This document shows positions 5,283 to 6,582 of a stretch of 6,582 nucleotides of DNA, piece by piece. Source of the DNA: Promethearchaeota archaeon (GTDB taxonomy: Archaea; Asgardarchaeota; Lokiarchaeia; Sigyniarchaeales; Promethearchaeaceae); the NCBI GenBank assembly GCA_014729055.1, contig WJKO01000815.1, positions 1-6,582 on the forward strand, in the 5' to 3' direction. The notes beneath the pieces were generated by a model. That model ran no database searches. It saw only the letters and a list, made by a program, of their open reading frames with translations, and was not told where the DNA came from. Numbering within the stretch: position 1 is the stretch's first letter; every line of letters starts with the position of its first letter. The position numbers were made by a program, and so were the translations under genes.

Positions 5283-6582
5283 TTAAAGTTTTTCCATATA
5301 TCTTTCAAGTTCCCATGGGTGCACGACCATCCGATAGGCATCCCACTCACCAAGCTTCGCGTATAGATAATTTTTATATGGTTTTTCTCCAAAGGTTTCT
5401 TTCATCAATGCCGATTTCTCGAAATATTGTATTGCTTCTCCGAAGCTCCCAGGTAGAGAATCTATACCTCGTTTTTTCATCTCAACAGCATCCATGTGGA
5501 ATATATTAGCGCTTGTAGGACTGGCTGGCGGCAAGTCCTCTTCAATGCCCTTTAATCCTGCAGCTAATAAACAAGCAAATTGCAGATATGGATTACCCGC
5601 GGGATCGGGACATCTGATTTCACATCTTGCCCCACTATTCTTACCTCCGAAATTCGGTACTCTAACCATGGCACTGCGATTTTTATAATCCCATGCTAAA
5701 TACACGGGAGCTTCATACCCTGGCACCAATCTTTTATATGAATTTGGCCATGAAGCGAGTACTGCTGTCATATCGCGTCCGTATTTTAATTGTCCCGCTA
5801 TATATTTCTTCATAATCTTTGAACAATTCATTTCATCATCCGGGTCATAGAATGCATTCTTACCGTCTTGCCAAAGGCTCTGATGAACGTGCTGTCCACT
5901 ACCGTTAGCACCAAAGAAGGGCTTGGGCATAAAAGTACCAACCATTCCATTCAATGCTGCTACGACTTTAACGATCATCTTTAAAGTTATTGTTTTATCC
6001 GCCATATTGACACATTCATCATAGAGAATATCAATCTCATGTTGTCCTGTTGCAACTTCGTGGTGCAATGCCTCAATCTCTATTCCCATCTTCAGACAAT
6101 ATTCGGACATTTGTCGTCTCATTTTCTCATTCACATCATGGGGGTCAAAATCAAAATATCCACGCATATCGGAAGGTTTAGCTACAGTTTCCAGATCAGG
6201 TTTCAAAAGGAAAAATTCCATTTCAGGGGCGCAATAAAAATCATATCCCATATTATTTGCTTTCTTAACTGTTTTCTGTAATATATACCTAGGATCTCCT
6301 TCATAACGATCCATATTTGGTTTATAAATATCACATATCAGTCTAGCAACGAGATTAGCTTGTTCTCGCCATGGTAAAACCTGAAAAGTGCTCGGATCTG
6401 GGACTGCAACCATGTCAGATTCTTCAATATTTCCATATCCCGTAATTGAACTACCATCAAAATACGCCCCGTCATCAAAATATCCTTCAAGGTCTTTCGC
6501 TCTAACTGCAAATGATTTTAACATACCATGAATATCTGTAAAATGCAACCGAACGTAATTTATTCCGTTAGAATTGATTTTA
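5283..6582 (-). CDS. glnA: Glutamine synthetase, type I (second paralogue, 5' end beyond window)
   Basis: 432 residues are visible. The frame is open to the right edge and encodes KINSNGINYVRLHFTDIHG, which aligns with residues 20-37 of the complete paralogue, so only about 20 N-terminal residues are missing. The TTG at 6548 is an internal leucine, not the start. All catalytic signatures are present: FDGSSITGYGNIEESDM, PEMEFF, HHEVATGQHEID, HVHQS, KRLVPGYEAP, NRSAMVRVP and RCEIRCPDPAGNPYL. Differences from the other copy are NGSGQHVHQS, where Met next to the metal-binding His is Gln, and NIFHM in place of NVYKL in the loop that carries the adenylylated Tyr in beta-type enzymes. The feedback-arginine position holds Asn. 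It is probably active. The copies are roughly 70% identical by eye, so the duplication is not recent. Confidence 0.95.
   Translation of the reverse strand, partial: KINSNGINYVRLHFTDIHGMLKSFAVRAKDLEGYFDDGAYFDGSSITGYGNIEESDMVAVPDPSTFQVLPWREQANLVARLICDIYKPNMDRYEGDPRYILQKTVKKANNMGYDFYCAPEMEFFLLKPDLETVAKPSDMRGYFDFDPHDVNEKMRRQMSEYCLKMGIEIEALHHEVATGQHEIDILYDECVNMADKTITLKMIVKVVAALNGMVGTFMPKPFFGANGSGQHVHQSLWQDGKNAFYDPDDEMNCSKIMKKYIAGQLKYGRDMTAVLASWPNSYKRLVPGYEAPVYLAWDYKNRSAMVRVPNFGGKNSGARCEIRCPDPAGNPYLQFACLLAAGLKGIEEDLPPASPTSANIFHMDAVEMKKRGIDSLPGSFGEAIQYFEKSALMKETFGEKPYKNYLYAKLGEWDAYRMVVHPWELERYMEKL

Noticed and set aside
6537..6548. TTG at 6548 as the start of the second glutamine synthetase
   Set aside because: The frame stays open upstream to the window edge and encodes residues homologous to the N-terminus of the other copy.

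Overview
This is a low-GC window (by eye roughly 35% GC) in which every convincing gene lies on the minus strand. I read it as archaeal. Heterodisulfide reductase-type B and C domains sit beside a split-type glutamate synthase amidotransferase, TATA-like boxes lie about 25 nt before inferred transcript starts, and T-rich tracts lack strong GC hairpins. An Asgard-like lineage would fit the base composition and gene mix, but that is a guess.

In the direction of transcription (right to left) the layout is as follows. First comes a glutamine synthetase (GS) whose 5' end runs off the right edge (5283-6582). Next is a 395-nt gap (4888-5282) holding two 60-nt hairpin elements with matching ends (5113-5172 and 4921-4980). 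Each has its own TATA-like box, and the distal one is followed by a long U tract. Then comes a Ro60-like protein (DUF2828/TROVE-vWA type) with a strong Shine-Dalgarno (3388-4887). It is followed by a second, complete GS (1951-3303), probably leaderless, and a HdrB-HdrC fusion (410-1783) whose true start appears to be a non-standard AUA codon. Last is the N-terminal part of a class II glutamine amidotransferase of the glutamate synthase GlxB/GltB1 type (1-392), which runs off the left edge.

Two themes are interleaved. The first is ammonium assimilation: two GS paralogues plus a glutamate synthase glutaminase subunit, coupled to a HdrBC-like iron-sulfur electron-transfer protein. The hdrBC-like and glxB-like genes are only 17 nt apart and probably share a transcript. 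The second is an apparent Ro ribonucleoprotein locus: a Ro-like RNA-binding protein with a pair of small structured RNA candidates immediately upstream. This is analogous to the bacterial Rsr/Y RNA arrangement, but the RNAs show no sequence resemblance to known Y RNAs that I can recognise. That paired-RNA plus Ro-like-protein locus is the most likely undescribed system here.
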